In this document: piece by piece, positions 43,970-54,379 of the stretch
How the letters are laid out: every line of letters begins with the position of its first letter
Numbering within the stretch: the first letter of the stretch is position 1
Assembly (NCBI RefSeq): GCF_001426185.1
Contig: NZ_LMRP01000004.1
Span: 72,405-136,404, forward strand
DNA: 64,000 nt
Direction of reading: 5' to 3'
Origin: Rhodococcus sp. Leaf247
Lineage (GTDB): Bacteria; Actinomycetota; Actinomycetes; Mycobacteriales; Mycobacteriaceae
Program-made: the position numbers and the translations under genes
The notes under the pieces: model-generated
Database searches by the model: none
What the model saw: only the letters and a program-made list of their open reading frames with translations
Told to the model about the DNA's origin: nothing

Positions 43970-45769
43970 ATGCGTTCCTCCACCAGTCCGGCAATGCCGG
44001 ATGAACACCGTTCCGAACCCGCCCCCCTCGGGCGAGTCGTCTCTCTCTTTCGCCCGTACCGCGGCCGAGTCGCCGCAGTCAGTGCCGTCATCACCCTCAG
44101 CGCCATCGTCGCGCTGGGATCTCCCTTGCTGCTGCGCGACATGCTCGACCATGCCATCCCGAACGCCGACGTCGCCCTGGTGACGATCCTGGCCGGGGGC
44201 ATGATCGCCATCGCCGTCATCACCAGCTGCCTCGGCGTCGCGCAGACCTGGATGTCCAACAGCATCGGCCAGGCGCTGATGCACGGATTGCGAGTGAAGG
44301 TCTACACCCACCTACAGCGACAGTCCCTCGGATTCTTCGCGCGGACGCGCACCGGGGAAGTGCAGTCGCGCATCGCCAACGACATCGGCGGGATGCAGTC
44401 CGTCGTCACCAATACCGCGACGTCCATCGCGCAGAACGCCACGACCGTTCTGGCAACCGTCGTCGCGCTGTTCCTTCTCGACTGGAAACTTGCTCTCTTC
44501 TCCCTGGCGATCCTGCCGGTCTTCGTCCGCATCGCACGACGCGTCGGTGACGAGCGTCGACGTATCTCCGGTGTGCGGCAACGACTTCTGAGCGATCTGT
44601 CCGTCCAGGTCGAGGAATCCCTGTCCGTCAGCGGCATCCTCCTGGGCAAGACCACGGGAGCATCGAGCGTCCTGACCGACCGGTTCACCTCACGGTCGTC
44701 GGAAGTTGCCGACGTGGAACTGCGCTCGATGATGGCCGGCAAGTGGCGCATGGCCACGATGTCCATCAGCTTCGCCGCGATGCCCGCCCTGGTCTACTGG
44801 TTCGCCGGGATAACCATCGGCAACGGCAGCGCGCTGACCGTCGGCACTCTGGTCGCCTTCACCACCTTGCAGACACAACTTTTCCGCCCCACGATGATGC
44901 TGCTCAACACCGGTGTCGAGGTGCAGAGTTCGCTCGCCCTGTTCGGCCGCGTGTTCGAGTACCTCGATCTGCCGGTCGACATCGACGAACCGGCGTCGCC
45001 GACGACGGTCGACCCCGCGACCCTGCGCGGCGAGGTGCGCTTCCGCCACGTGGGCTTCGAGTATCCCGGCGCCGGGCGACCGACCCTCTCCGACATCGAC
45101 ATCACGGTTCCCGCCGGCAGCACGCTCGCGATCGTCGGAGCCACAGGCGCCGGAAAGACCACGCTCGGGTATCTCACCGCGAGGCTGTACGACCCGACGT
45201 CCGGGTCGGTGGAGATCGACGGGGTCGACCTCCGGGACATGGCACTCGACGCCGTGTCGGCCGCAGTCGGAGTCGTCTCCCAGGAGACCTACCTCTTCCA
45301 CGACACCATCCGGGAGAACCTGCGGTTCGCCAAACCCACCGCGACCGATGCCGAGATCGAGGATGCTGCCCGCACGGCGCAGATCCACGACTTCATCGTC
45401 TCGCTCGACGACGGGTACGACACCCTGGTCGGCGAGCGTGGCTACCGGTTCTCCGGCGGCGAGAAGCAGCGGCTCGCCATCGCCCGCACGGTGTTGCGGA
45501 ACCCGCCCGTGCTGGTGCTCGACGAAGCGACCAGTGCGCTGGACACCACGACCGAACGCGCCCTCGCCGGGGCCATCGACCAGCTGGAACACGACCGCAC
45601 CACGATCGTCGTGGCGCACCGACTGTCCACCGTGCGCACCGCCGATCGGATCGTGGTGCTCGATCACGGTCACATCGTCGAATCGGGTTCGCACGACGAG
45701 TTGGTGGCGCTGCGAGGTGCCTACGCAACCCTGCTCGCCGCGTCGGGCGACGAACTGGTCTCCGCCTGA
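43970..45769 (+). CDS. ABC exporter (full-length fused TMD-NBD, homodimer type)
   Basis: 599 residues. A six-helix exporter domain (about 25-330) precedes an ATPase domain with Walker A GATGAGKTT, Q-loop VVSQETYLFHDTIRENL, signature FSGGEKQRLAIART (first residue F rather than L), Walker B VLVLDEAT and H-loop VVAHRLST. All catalytic residues are intact, in contrast to the pair at 5-8.5 kb. A lipid- or drug-type exporter controlled by the divergent MarR. Substrate unknown. Confidence 0.92.
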   Translation: MRSSTSPAMPDEHRSEPAPLGRVVSLFRPYRGRVAAVSAVITLSAIVALGSPLLLRDMLDHAIPNADVALVTILAGGMIAIAVITSCLGVAQTWMSNSIGQALMHGLRVKVYTHLQRQSLGFFARTRTGEVQSRIANDIGGMQSVVTNTATSIAQNATTVLATVVALFLLDWKLALFSLAILPVFVRIARRVGDERRRISGVRQRLLSDLSVQVEESLSVSGILLGKTTGASSVLTDRFTSRSSEVADVELRSMMAGKWRMATMSISFAAMPALVYWFAGITIGNGSALTVGTLVAFTTLQTQLFRPTMMLLNTGVEVQSSLALFGRVFEYLDLPVDIDEPASPTTVDPATLRGEVRFRHVGFEYPGAGRPTLSDIDITVPAGSTLAIVGATGAGKTTLGYLTARLYDPTSGSVEIDGVDLRDMALDAVSAAVGVVSQETYLFHDTIRENLRFAKPTATDAEIEDAARTAQIHDFIVSLDDGYDTLVGERGYRFSGGEKQRLAIARTVLRNPPVLVLDEATSALDTTTERALAGAIDQLEHDRTTIVVAHRLSTVRTADRIVVLDHGHIVESGSHDELVALRGAYATLLAASGDELVSA

Positions 45770-45910
45770 CGATCAGGAAAGTCAAGACCTCCGGGAGCCC
45801 TGTGGACCACCGTCCACAGGGCTCCCGCGCATCTGGTCCCATGCCGTCCGACGGCGCAGAGTCGGCTGTGCGACCGACACCGCGTCGGCCGCGGACGAGG
45901 GGGAGTCACC

Positions 45911-46360
45911 ATGTACGAGGCGTACCTGACGGTCGTGGGAACGGTCATCACCAACCCGATCAAGCGGACCACACAATCGGGGGACGAGGTGATGAGCTTC
46001 CGCGTCGCCAGCAACTCGCGTCGGATGGATCGCGGTACCGGGGAATGGCAGGACGGTGACACCCTCTATGCCTCGGTGAGCTGCTGGCGCCGACTGGTGT
46101 CGGGAGTCGGGGCTTCGCTGATGAAGGGCGATTCGGTCATCGTGTTCGGACAGGCCCACACCAACGAGTACACGACGAAGGACGGCGTCGGCCGCGCCGA
46201 TCTCGAGATCCGGGCGACGGCGGTCGGGCCCGACCTGGCGAGGTGCAGCGTGAAGGTCGATCGCAGTCGGCCCGTCGCCGCCGAGCGGCCGGAGCACTCG
46301 GGGGAGGAGCACACGGAGCAGGAGCACGGTGAGCAGGAGGTGGCCGCCGCGGTGGGCTGA
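45911..46360 (+). CDS. ssb: Single-stranded DNA-binding protein paralogue (Rv2478c/SsbB-like)
   Basis: 149 residues. An OB fold (YLTVVGTVITNPIKRT, MSFRVASNSRR, DTLYASVSCWRR, VIVFGQAHTNEY) is followed by an acidic/His tail (HSGEEHTEQEHGEQE) that lacks the Asp-rich tip of the main SSB. The order SSB-EttA-NAD-GDH is that of Rv2478c-Rv2477c-Rv2476c, where Rv2478c is the second SSB. It binds ssDNA and may act in stress or recombination. Confidence 0.88.
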   Translation: MYEAYLTVVGTVITNPIKRTTQSGDEVMSFRVASNSRRMDRGTGEWQDGDTLYASVSCWRRLVSGVGASLMKGDSVIVFGQAHTNEYTTKDGVGRADLEIRATAVGPDLARCSVKVDRSRPVAAERPEHSGEEHTEQEHGEQEVAAAVG

Positions 46361-46478
46361 GCGCGCGAGCATTTCACGCCACGTGCTGGTCCCGGTAGAG
46401 TTTGCCGTCGAGCACATCTCCCAGTCACCGGCACCACGCCCGGCACGAACACGCTGGTGAGCACAACGAGAGGAACTC

Positions 46479-48158
<1,680 letters not shown>

Positions 48159-48207
48159 AATGTACTGGTAAGTAACCTATTTTCATCGCACGCCACGCTG
48201 CCGCGGT

Positions 48208-48249
48208 GTTCGGCTCCCGGCCTCTCGAGGCTAGGGTCGGGAGCCGAAC
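48208..48249. repeat. Palindromic hairpin between ettA and the NAD-GDH gene
   Basis: GTTCGGCTCCCG (48208-48219) pairs perfectly with CGGGAGCCGAAC (48238-48249), with a nested GCCT-CTCG-AGGC. It starts 50 bp after ettA and may be its terminator; there is no T-run. Confidence 0.6.
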
Positions 48250-48312
48250 CCCACGGACAACGTCGCCGCGACCGGTGGATCCGCCGATCGTGGTGATCGA
48301 AAGGCGACAGCG

Positions 48313-51300
48313 ATGACTTCAACGGGAGGGCACTCCGACTCGGCAACGGCGCCGAGCTCGGTGCTCGAACGGGCGGACGATCTCCGCGCGGTGTACTTCG
48401 GACACGTCGATCTCGACGTCCTACGAGCCACCACCGGCGCAGACCCCGCGGAAGTCGTGACTCGTCACCTCGCTCTCGCGCAGGACCGCACGACCGGCGT
48501 CGCGAACATCGAACTCCACCGCGGGCCGGACAGCGCCGTCGGCGTCGCCATCCAGATCGTCACCGACGACATGCCGATGCTCGTCGAGTCGGTCACCGCC
48601 TGGCTCACCAACCTCGGGATCGCGGTCGTCGAGGTCGTTCATCCTATTCTCCGTGTCGTCCGCGACGACTCCGGTCATCTGCTCTCCATCCGAGGCGGCG
48701 CCACCCCTGCCGACGTCGACACCGGCGACGCGGCCGACGGCAGCATCCTCGAGTCCTGGATCCACGTGGCTCTGCACCCGGCAGCCAGCGAGGATTCCTT
48801 CGCGTCGCTGGAGTCCTCCCTCGAGGACGTGCTCGGCGACGTCCGCCGGGTCGTCGACGACACCCCGGCCATGCAGCGCCGTCAGCTCGAACTCGCCGAC
48901 CGCCTCGACAGGCCACGACGCGGTGACGCCGACGATTCGGAAACCGTCACCCCGCAGGCGCGACACGACGCCGGCCGACTGCTGCGTTGGCTGGCGGAGG
49001 GCAATTTCCGCGTGCTCGGTAGCCGCCGGTACACCGCGACGGAGTCCGGTCTCGAGCCCGTGATGGAATCCGGTCTCGGCATCCTGCGTTCCGACGACGC
49101 CGGGGTAGTCGAAGGATTCGACCTGCCGATCGACCGTGTGGTCGCACGCGAGGACCTGCTGGTCCTCACGCGCGCGTCGAGTTCGACGTCGGTCCACCGT
49201 GCCGTGCATCCGTACTTCGTCGGTGTCCACGACCTGGACGACGAGGGAAACACGGTGGGGGAGAACCGTTTCACCGGTCTCTTCACCATCGCGGCGTTGC
49301 ACGGCAACGTGCTCGACATCCCCGTGGTCGGCGACCGCGTGCGCGCGGTGATCGAGAAGGCGGGCCACACGCTGACGTCCTACTCGGGCCAGGCGATGCT
49401 CGAGTCCATCCAGTCGTTCCCCCGTACCGAGCTGTTCTCCGCGGATGCCCGCTCGCTCTTCGACACCATTTCCGCCGTCGAGCGCAGCGCGCTCCGCCGC
49501 GAGGTTCTGCTCTTCCTCCGTCGGGACGGGTACGGCAGGTTCGTCTCCGCGCTGGTGTACCTCCCGCGCGACTCGTACACCACGAGGCTGCGACTCGAGA
49601 CCCGTCGCATCCTGCTCGAGGAACTCGGCGGAATCGACGTCGAGTACGAGGCCCGCGTCACCGACAGCCCCCTCGCACTGGTGCACTTCACCGTCCGGTT
49701 CGACGGTCAGTCGGCCGACGCGGTGGACGTCTCCGACGCCAACCGCGACCGCATCCGCGCACTCATCGCGGACGCCACGCGTACATGGGACGACGCCCTC
49801 CGCGTGGCCGCCGCGTCGGATCCCGCGGTGTCCCCGGACAGCGCCGCTCGATACGCCGTCGCGTTCCCCGAGGCGTACAAGCAGGACTTCGACCCCGCGC
49901 GTGCGCTGATCGACATCGGCCGGCTCGACGCGCTCGTCGACGACCGCATCGACATGTGCCTGTACCGCCCCCAGGACGCCGAGCGTGGACAATGGCGCTT
50001 CTCGCTGTACGTCACCGGTCACGAGGTGTCGCTGAGCCAGGTACTGCCCGTGCTGCAGAGTCTGGGCGTCGAGGTGGTCGACGAACGTCCGTACGCCGTG
50101 GTCCGTCTCGACGGAACCCGGTGCTGGATCTACGATTTCGGGCTGTCCGCGGAACCCGAGGTCATCGAGGGCGCGACCACGGACGCCGGCGTGGTCGGTC
50201 GGCGCTTCACCGACTCGTTCGCGGCGGTGTGGAGAGGACACGCGGAAGCGGACCGGTTCAACGAACTGGTGCTGCGCGCGGGCCTCGAGTGGCGGCGCGT
50301 CGTGGTGTTGCGCGCCTACGCCAAGTACCTGCGACAGGCAGCCTTCCCGTACAGCCAGGCCGGGATCGAGTACGTGCTGTTGGACAACCCGGTCACCGCC
50401 TCTCTCCTGGCCGACCTGTTCGACGCACAGTTCGACCCCGACTCGTCGTCGGAGGACCGTGCGCGGGAGATCGCAGACGAGTTGACCACCGTCATCGACC
50501 GCGTCGTCAGCCTCGACGCGGACCGCGTCCTGCGCGCGATGTTCACGTTGGTGCGAGCGACGTTGCGTACCAACCACTTCGTCGTCGATGCCGAGGGACG
50601 CGGTCGCGATTTCCTGTCGCTGAAGTTCGATCCCCGGAACATCGACGCGCTTCCCAAACCGCGACCACGGTTCGAGATCTTCGTGTACTCGCCCCGGGTC
50701 GAAGGAGTCCACCTACGCTTCGGCGCCGTCGCTCGCGGCGGGTTGCGGTGGTCGGACCGACGCGAGGACTTCCGCACCGAGGTGCTCGGACTGGCCAAGG
50801 CGCAGGCAGTCAAGAACGCTGTCATCGTTCCCGTCGGCGCCAAGGGTGGCTTCGTCGTCAAGCGGCCGCCCACCCCGACCGGTGACCCGGCGACCGATCG
50901 CGCGAACACCGGCGCGGAGGGACGTGCCTGCTACCGCATGTTCATCGCCGGACTCCTCGACGTCACCGACAACCTGAACCGTGCGACGAGGGCTGCGATC
51001 CCGCCGGCCCGCGTCGTGCGACGGGACGACGACGATTCCTACCTGGTCGTGGCAGCGGACAAGGGCACCGCGACGTTCTCGGACCTCGCCAACGAGGTGT
51101 CGGCGGAGTACGACTTCTGGCTCGGCGACGCATTCGCCTCCGGCGGATCGATCGGCTACGACCACAAGGCGATGGGCATCACCGCCAAGGGAGCGTGGGA
51201 GAGCGTCAAGCGGCACTTCCGCGAGTTCGGCGTCGACACGCAGCGTGACGAGATCACGGTCGTCGGCATCGGCGACATGAGCGGCGACGTCTTCGGCAAC

Positions 51301-53178
51301 GGAATGCTGCTCAGCGAACACCTGCGCATCGTCGCCGCGTTCGACCACCGGCACATCTTCCTGGACCCGGCTCCGGTGGCCTCGACATCGTTCGCCGAGC
51401 GTCGTCGACTGTTCGAGCTGCCCCGGTCGTCCTGGGCGGACTACGACACGTCGCTGATCAGTGACGGCGGCGGCGTCTGGGACCGCACCGTGAAGTCGGT
51501 ACCGATCAGTGCGCAGGCCCGCTCGGCTCTCGGACTCGCGGACGACGTGACCGCACTCTCGCCTCCGGAACTGATGCGTGCGATCCTCACCGCCCCGGTC
51601 GACCTGCTGTGGAACGGCGGGATCGGGACCTACATCAAATCGCGGACCGAATCCGACTCGGACGTGGGCGACAAGGCCAACGATCCCGTCCGCATCAACG
51701 GCTCGGACATCCGTGCACGGGTGGTCGGGGAGGGCGGAAACCTCGGCGCCACCGCGCTGGGCCGCATCGAGTACAGCGCCGCGGGCGGCAAGATCAACAC
51801 GGACGCCGTGGACAACTCGGCCGGCGTCGACTGCTCGGACCACGAGGTCAACATCAAGATCCTGCTCGACTCGACGGTGTCGTCGGGTGATCTCCCGGCG
51901 CACGAACGCGAAGAGTTGCTGGCGTCCATGACGGACGAGGTGGGACTGCTCGTTCTCGAGGACAACGTCGCGCAGAACGAGGTGCTCGGGGTGTCGCGGG
52001 CGCATGCGCCGGAACTGCTGGGGGTGCACGCTCGGCTCATCGCCGAGTTGGTGGCCTCCGGACGGGTGGACCGCACCATCGATGCACTGCCGACGAAGTC
52101 GGAGATCGCGCGTCGCGGCAAGGAGGGATTGGGCCTCACCTCGCCGGAACTCGCGACCCTCATGGCGCACGTCAAGCTCGCGCTGCAGGAAGATCTGCTC
52201 GCTTCCGACGTTCCCGACAGCGAGGTGTTCGCCCCGCTCGTCACGGAGTACTTCCCGACGCCCCTGCGTGAGCGGTTCGCCGGTGCCATCAAGGCGCACC
52301 CGCTGCGGCAGGAGATCGTGGCCACCAGGATCGCCAACGAGACGGTCGACCACGGCGGCATCAGCTACGCGTTCCGGCTGGCGGAGGACTCCGGGGTCGG
52401 CAGCACCGACGCCGCCCGTGCCTTCGCCGCGACGAGCGAGATCTTCGGGTTGCACGAGATCTGGTGCATCATCGCGACGACGGACATGCCCACGGCGGCG
52501 TCGGACGAACTGGTGCTCGAATCACGCAGGCTGCTCGACCGAGGATCGCGCTGGCTGCTGTCCAACCGCCCTCAGCCCATCGCAGTGGGGGCCGAGATCA
52601 CCCGGTTCGCTCGCAAGGTGCGAGACCTCGAGGCCGAGCTCCCGTCATGGCTGAAGGGACGTCAGGCGAGCAGCGGCATCGATCGTGCGGCGGTCGCGAT
52701 CGAGAAGGGTGCCCCGGAAGCGCTCGCGCACAGAGTGTTCCGACTTCTCGATGTGTTCTGCCTCCTCGACGTCATCGAGACGGCGGACATCGCGGACCAG
52801 GACGACGCCGCGATGGCGAGCCTCTACTACGCCCTGAGCGAGCACCTGGGCATCGACTGGCTGCTGTCCGCGGTGTCCACCCTCGAACGCGGTGACCGGT
52901 GGCATTCGCTGGCTCGGCTCGCGTTGCGCGACGACCTGTACTCGTCGCTGCGAGCACTGACGCTCGACGTCATCGGGGGCGGCGAACCGGGGGAGACACC
53001 GGAGGAGATGATCGCCGAGTGGGAGTCGACCAACGCGTCACGGTTGTCCCGCGCACGTGCAGCGCTGACGGAGATCGGCGAGTCGGGAACACTCGACCTG
53101 GCGACCCTGTCGGTGGCCGCACGCCAGATCCGCAGCATGGTGCGAGGAGCAGGGGCGCGCACCGACGTCTCGCGCTGA
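48313..53178 (+). CDS. gdh: NAD-specific glutamate dehydrogenase, large (180-kDa) class
   Basis: 1621 residues, the length of Rv2476c. The N-terminal half holds ACT-like regulatory segments. The catalytic domain starts near residue 790 (VHLRFGAVARGGLRWSDRR) with KGGFVVKRPP, then a Rossmann part (GIGDMSGDVFGNGMLLS, VVGEGGNLGATALGRIEYSA). It converts glutamate and NAD to 2-oxoglutarate, ammonia and NADH; in mycobacteria the FHA protein GarA inhibits it. ATG 48313 is preceded by an AAAGGCGAC ribosome site. Downstream is a long palindrome. Confidence 0.95.
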   Translation: MTSTGGHSDSATAPSSVLERADDLRAVYFGHVDLDVLRATTGADPAEVVTRHLALAQDRTTGVANIELHRGPDSAVGVAIQIVTDDMPMLVESVTAWLTNLGIAVVEVVHPILRVVRDDSGHLLSIRGGATPADVDTGDAADGSILESWIHVALHPAASEDSFASLESSLEDVLGDVRRVVDDTPAMQRRQLELADRLDRPRRGDADDSETVTPQARHDAGRLLRWLAEGNFRVLGSRRYTATESGLEPVMESGLGILRSDDAGVVEGFDLPIDRVVAREDLLVLTRASSSTSVHRAVHPYFVGVHDLDDEGNTVGENRFTGLFTIAALHGNVLDIPVVGDRVRAVIEKAGHTLTSYSGQAMLESIQSFPRTELFSADARSLFDTISAVERSALRREVLLFLRRDGYGRFVSALVYLPRDSYTTRLRLETRRILLEELGGIDVEYEARVTDSPLALVHFTVRFDGQSADAVDVSDANRDRIRALIADATRTWDDALRVAAASDPAVSPDSAARYAVAFPEAYKQDFDPARALIDIGRLDALVDDRIDMCLYRPQDAERGQWRFSLYVTGHEVSLSQVLPVLQSLGVEVVDERPYAVVRLDGTRCWIYDFGLSAEPEVIEGATTDAGVVGRRFTDSFAAVWRGHAEADRFNELVLRAGLEWRRVVVLRAYAKYLRQAAFPYSQAGIEYVLLDNPVTASLLADLFDAQFDPDSSSEDRAREIADELTTVIDRVVSLDADRVLRAMFTLVRATLRTNHFVVDAEGRGRDFLSLKFDPRNIDALPKPRPRFEIFVYSPRVEGVHLRFGAVARGGLRWSDRREDFRTEVLGLAKAQAVKNAVIVPVGAKGGFVVKRPPTPTGDPATDRANTGAEGRACYRMFIAGLLDVTDNLNRATRAAIPPARVVRRDDDDSYLVVAADKGTATFSDLANEVSAEYDFWLGDAFASGGSIGYDHKAMGITAKGAWESVKRHFREFGVDTQRDEITVVGIGDMSGDVFGNGMLLSEHLRIVAAFDHRHIFLDPAPVASTSFAERRRLFELPRSSWADYDTSLISDGGGVWDRTVKSVPISAQARSALGLADDVTALSPPELMRAILTAPVDLLWNGGIGTYIKSRTESDSDVGDKANDPVRINGSDIRARVVGEGGNLGATALGRIEYSAAGGKINTDAVDNSAGVDCSDHEVNIKILLDSTVSSGDLPAHEREELLASMTDEVGLLVLEDNVAQNEVLGVSRAHAPELLGVHARLIAELVASGRVDRTIDALPTKSEIARRGKEGLGLTSPELATLMAHVKLALQEDLLASDVPDSEVFAPLVTEYFPTPLRERFAGAIKAHPLRQEIVATRIANETVDHGGISYAFRLAEDSGVGSTDAARAFAATSEIFGLHEIWCIIATTDMPTAASDELVLESRRLLDRGSRWLLSNRPQPIAVGAEITRFARKVRDLEAELPSWLKGRQASSGIDRAAVAIEKGAPEALAHRVFRLLDVFCLLDVIETADIADQDDAAMASLYYALSEHLGIDWLLSAVSTLERGDRWHSLARLALRDDLYSSLRALTLDVIGGGEPGETPEEMIAEWESTNASRLSRARAALTEIGESGTLDLATLSVAARQIRSMVRGAGARTDVSR

Positions 53179-53182
53179 TCGC

Positions 53183-53252
53183 CCCCCGCGAGTACGTCGA
53201 TAGTGTCGCGATCCCGAGGGTCGGGGCGACAGTTCGGACGTACTCGCGGGGG
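53183..53252. repeat. 70-bp nested palindrome after the NAD-GDH gene
   Basis: Outer arms CCCCCGCGAGTACGTC (53183-53198) and GACGTACTCGCGGGGG (53237-53252) are perfectly complementary over 16 bp. Inside, TGTCGC/GCGACA and CCCGA-GGG-TCGGG pair as well. It could be a terminator or a mobile palindromic (REP-like) element; it fills most of the gap before the thioesterase gene. Confidence 0.75.
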
Positions 53253-53284
53253 AAGGGGTCGGTCGAGAGCGATAGGTTGACGAC

Positions 53285-53716
53285 GTGACAGCGAACGAGC
53301 TCATCGGTTTTCACTGCCCGGTCGAGGTGCGGTGGTCGGACATGGACGTCTACCAGCACATCAACCATGCCCGCATGGTCACGCTGCTGGAGGAGGCGCG
53401 CATTCCCTGGCTGATGGCGGACGGGTGCCCGACCGCGTCGCTCCGCAACAGCGCCGTGATCGCCGACCTGCACGTGCGGTATCGCGGTCAGCTACGCCAC
53501 GAGGACACCCCTCTCGACGTGTTCATGTGGACGAAGCAGCTGCGTGCCGTCGACTTCACCGCCGGGTACGAGGTGCGGGCCCACGGCGCACCGATGAGCA
53601 GCCCGCCGGCCATCGTCGCGTCCACGCAGATCGCCGCGTTCGACATCGACACACAGCGACTGCGCAGACTCACCGACACCGAGCGCGAGTACCTCCAGCG
53701 CTGGCAGCGTCCGTGA
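53285..53716 (+). CDS. Hotdog-fold acyl-CoA thioesterase (Rv2475c-like)
   Basis: 143 residues from GTG. The 4HBT motif RWSDMDVYQHINHARMVTLL carries the catalytic Asp and helix of YbgC/FcbC-type thioesterases. It hydrolyses acyl-CoA in the cytosol; the preferred chain is unknown. Its stop overlaps the next start (GTGA). Confidence 0.9.
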   Translation: MTANELIGFHCPVEVRWSDMDVYQHINHARMVTLLEEARIPWLMADGCPTASLRNSAVIADLHVRYRGQLRHEDTPLDVFMWTKQLRAVDFTAGYEVRAHGAPMSSPPAIVASTQIAAFDIDTQRLRRLTDTEREYLQRWQRP

Positions 53717-54378
53717 CCGGTGCACTCGCCGAAAGGTCACTGACCGTTCCGGACGCGCGGGACAGGGACGACCTCGCGACCTTCCTCACCCACGCGACGC
53801 GTCTCGACGCCGCTGCTGTGGTTCGGATGCGGCGACGCGGTGATCAGCATGTCGTCGCCTGGGTCGAGACCGGATTCGACGTGCTCGCCTCGCGCACCGT
53901 CCGCGCACGGTTGATCCCGTCGGACGTGACGGTCGCCGCCGACGGACTGCTGTCCCTGATGGCCTCGGCCGGAGCCGCACCGTTCGACCCCGGGTTCGGG
54001 ATGGACTCCGCGTGGCGCGGGCCCGTTCCGCCCGACACGGGCTTCGTCCACGTCGACGACGTCCCGGGCCGTGTTCTCGTCGACCTCGCCGAGCGCGGTG
54101 TCGCTCTGGCGCGCGAGCACGGCACCGACCACGGACCACCGGTGTCGCTGCTCGATCAGGACGTGGTGACGGTCGACGCCGCCGACGAGGCGGTTCCGGT
54201 GTCGATGCGCATGATCTTCGCCCTCAACGCCATGAAGTTCCTTCCCGACGGCGCCGATTCCGGAGATGCCGACGACCGGGTTCGCGTCCGCGTCGCGCGT
54301 TCCTGGGTGCGTCTCGACGCCCGATACGGGTCCGTCTTCCGCAGCCGGGGCGCGATCATCCCCCTGCTGGTGACCTGA
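53713..54378 (+). CDS. Conserved actinobacterial protein, Rv2474c-like
   Basis: 221 residues from a GTG that overlaps the thioesterase stop. No recognisable domain or motif; predicted mixed alpha/beta, soluble, with no signal peptide or helix spanning a membrane. The position after the Rv2475c-like thioesterase and before the alpha-glucosidase matches Rv2474c. Coupled translation with the thioesterase suggests a joint role. Function unknown. Confidence 0.75.
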   Translation: MTGALAERSLTVPDARDRDDLATFLTHATRLDAAAVVRMRRRGDQHVVAWVETGFDVLASRTVRARLIPSDVTVAADGLLSLMASAGAAPFDPGFGMDSAWRGPVPPDTGFVHVDDVPGRVLVDLAERGVALAREHGTDHGPPVSLLDQDVVTVDAADEAVPVSMRMIFALNAMKFLPDGADSGDADDRVRVRVARSWVRLDARYGSVFRSRGAIIPLLVT

Positions 54379-54379
54379 G

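Noticed and set aside
48421-52455. Two long minus frames (763 and 580 codons) inside the NAD-GDH gene
   Set aside because: Both are antisense shadows; the plus-strand protein is complete and conserved.
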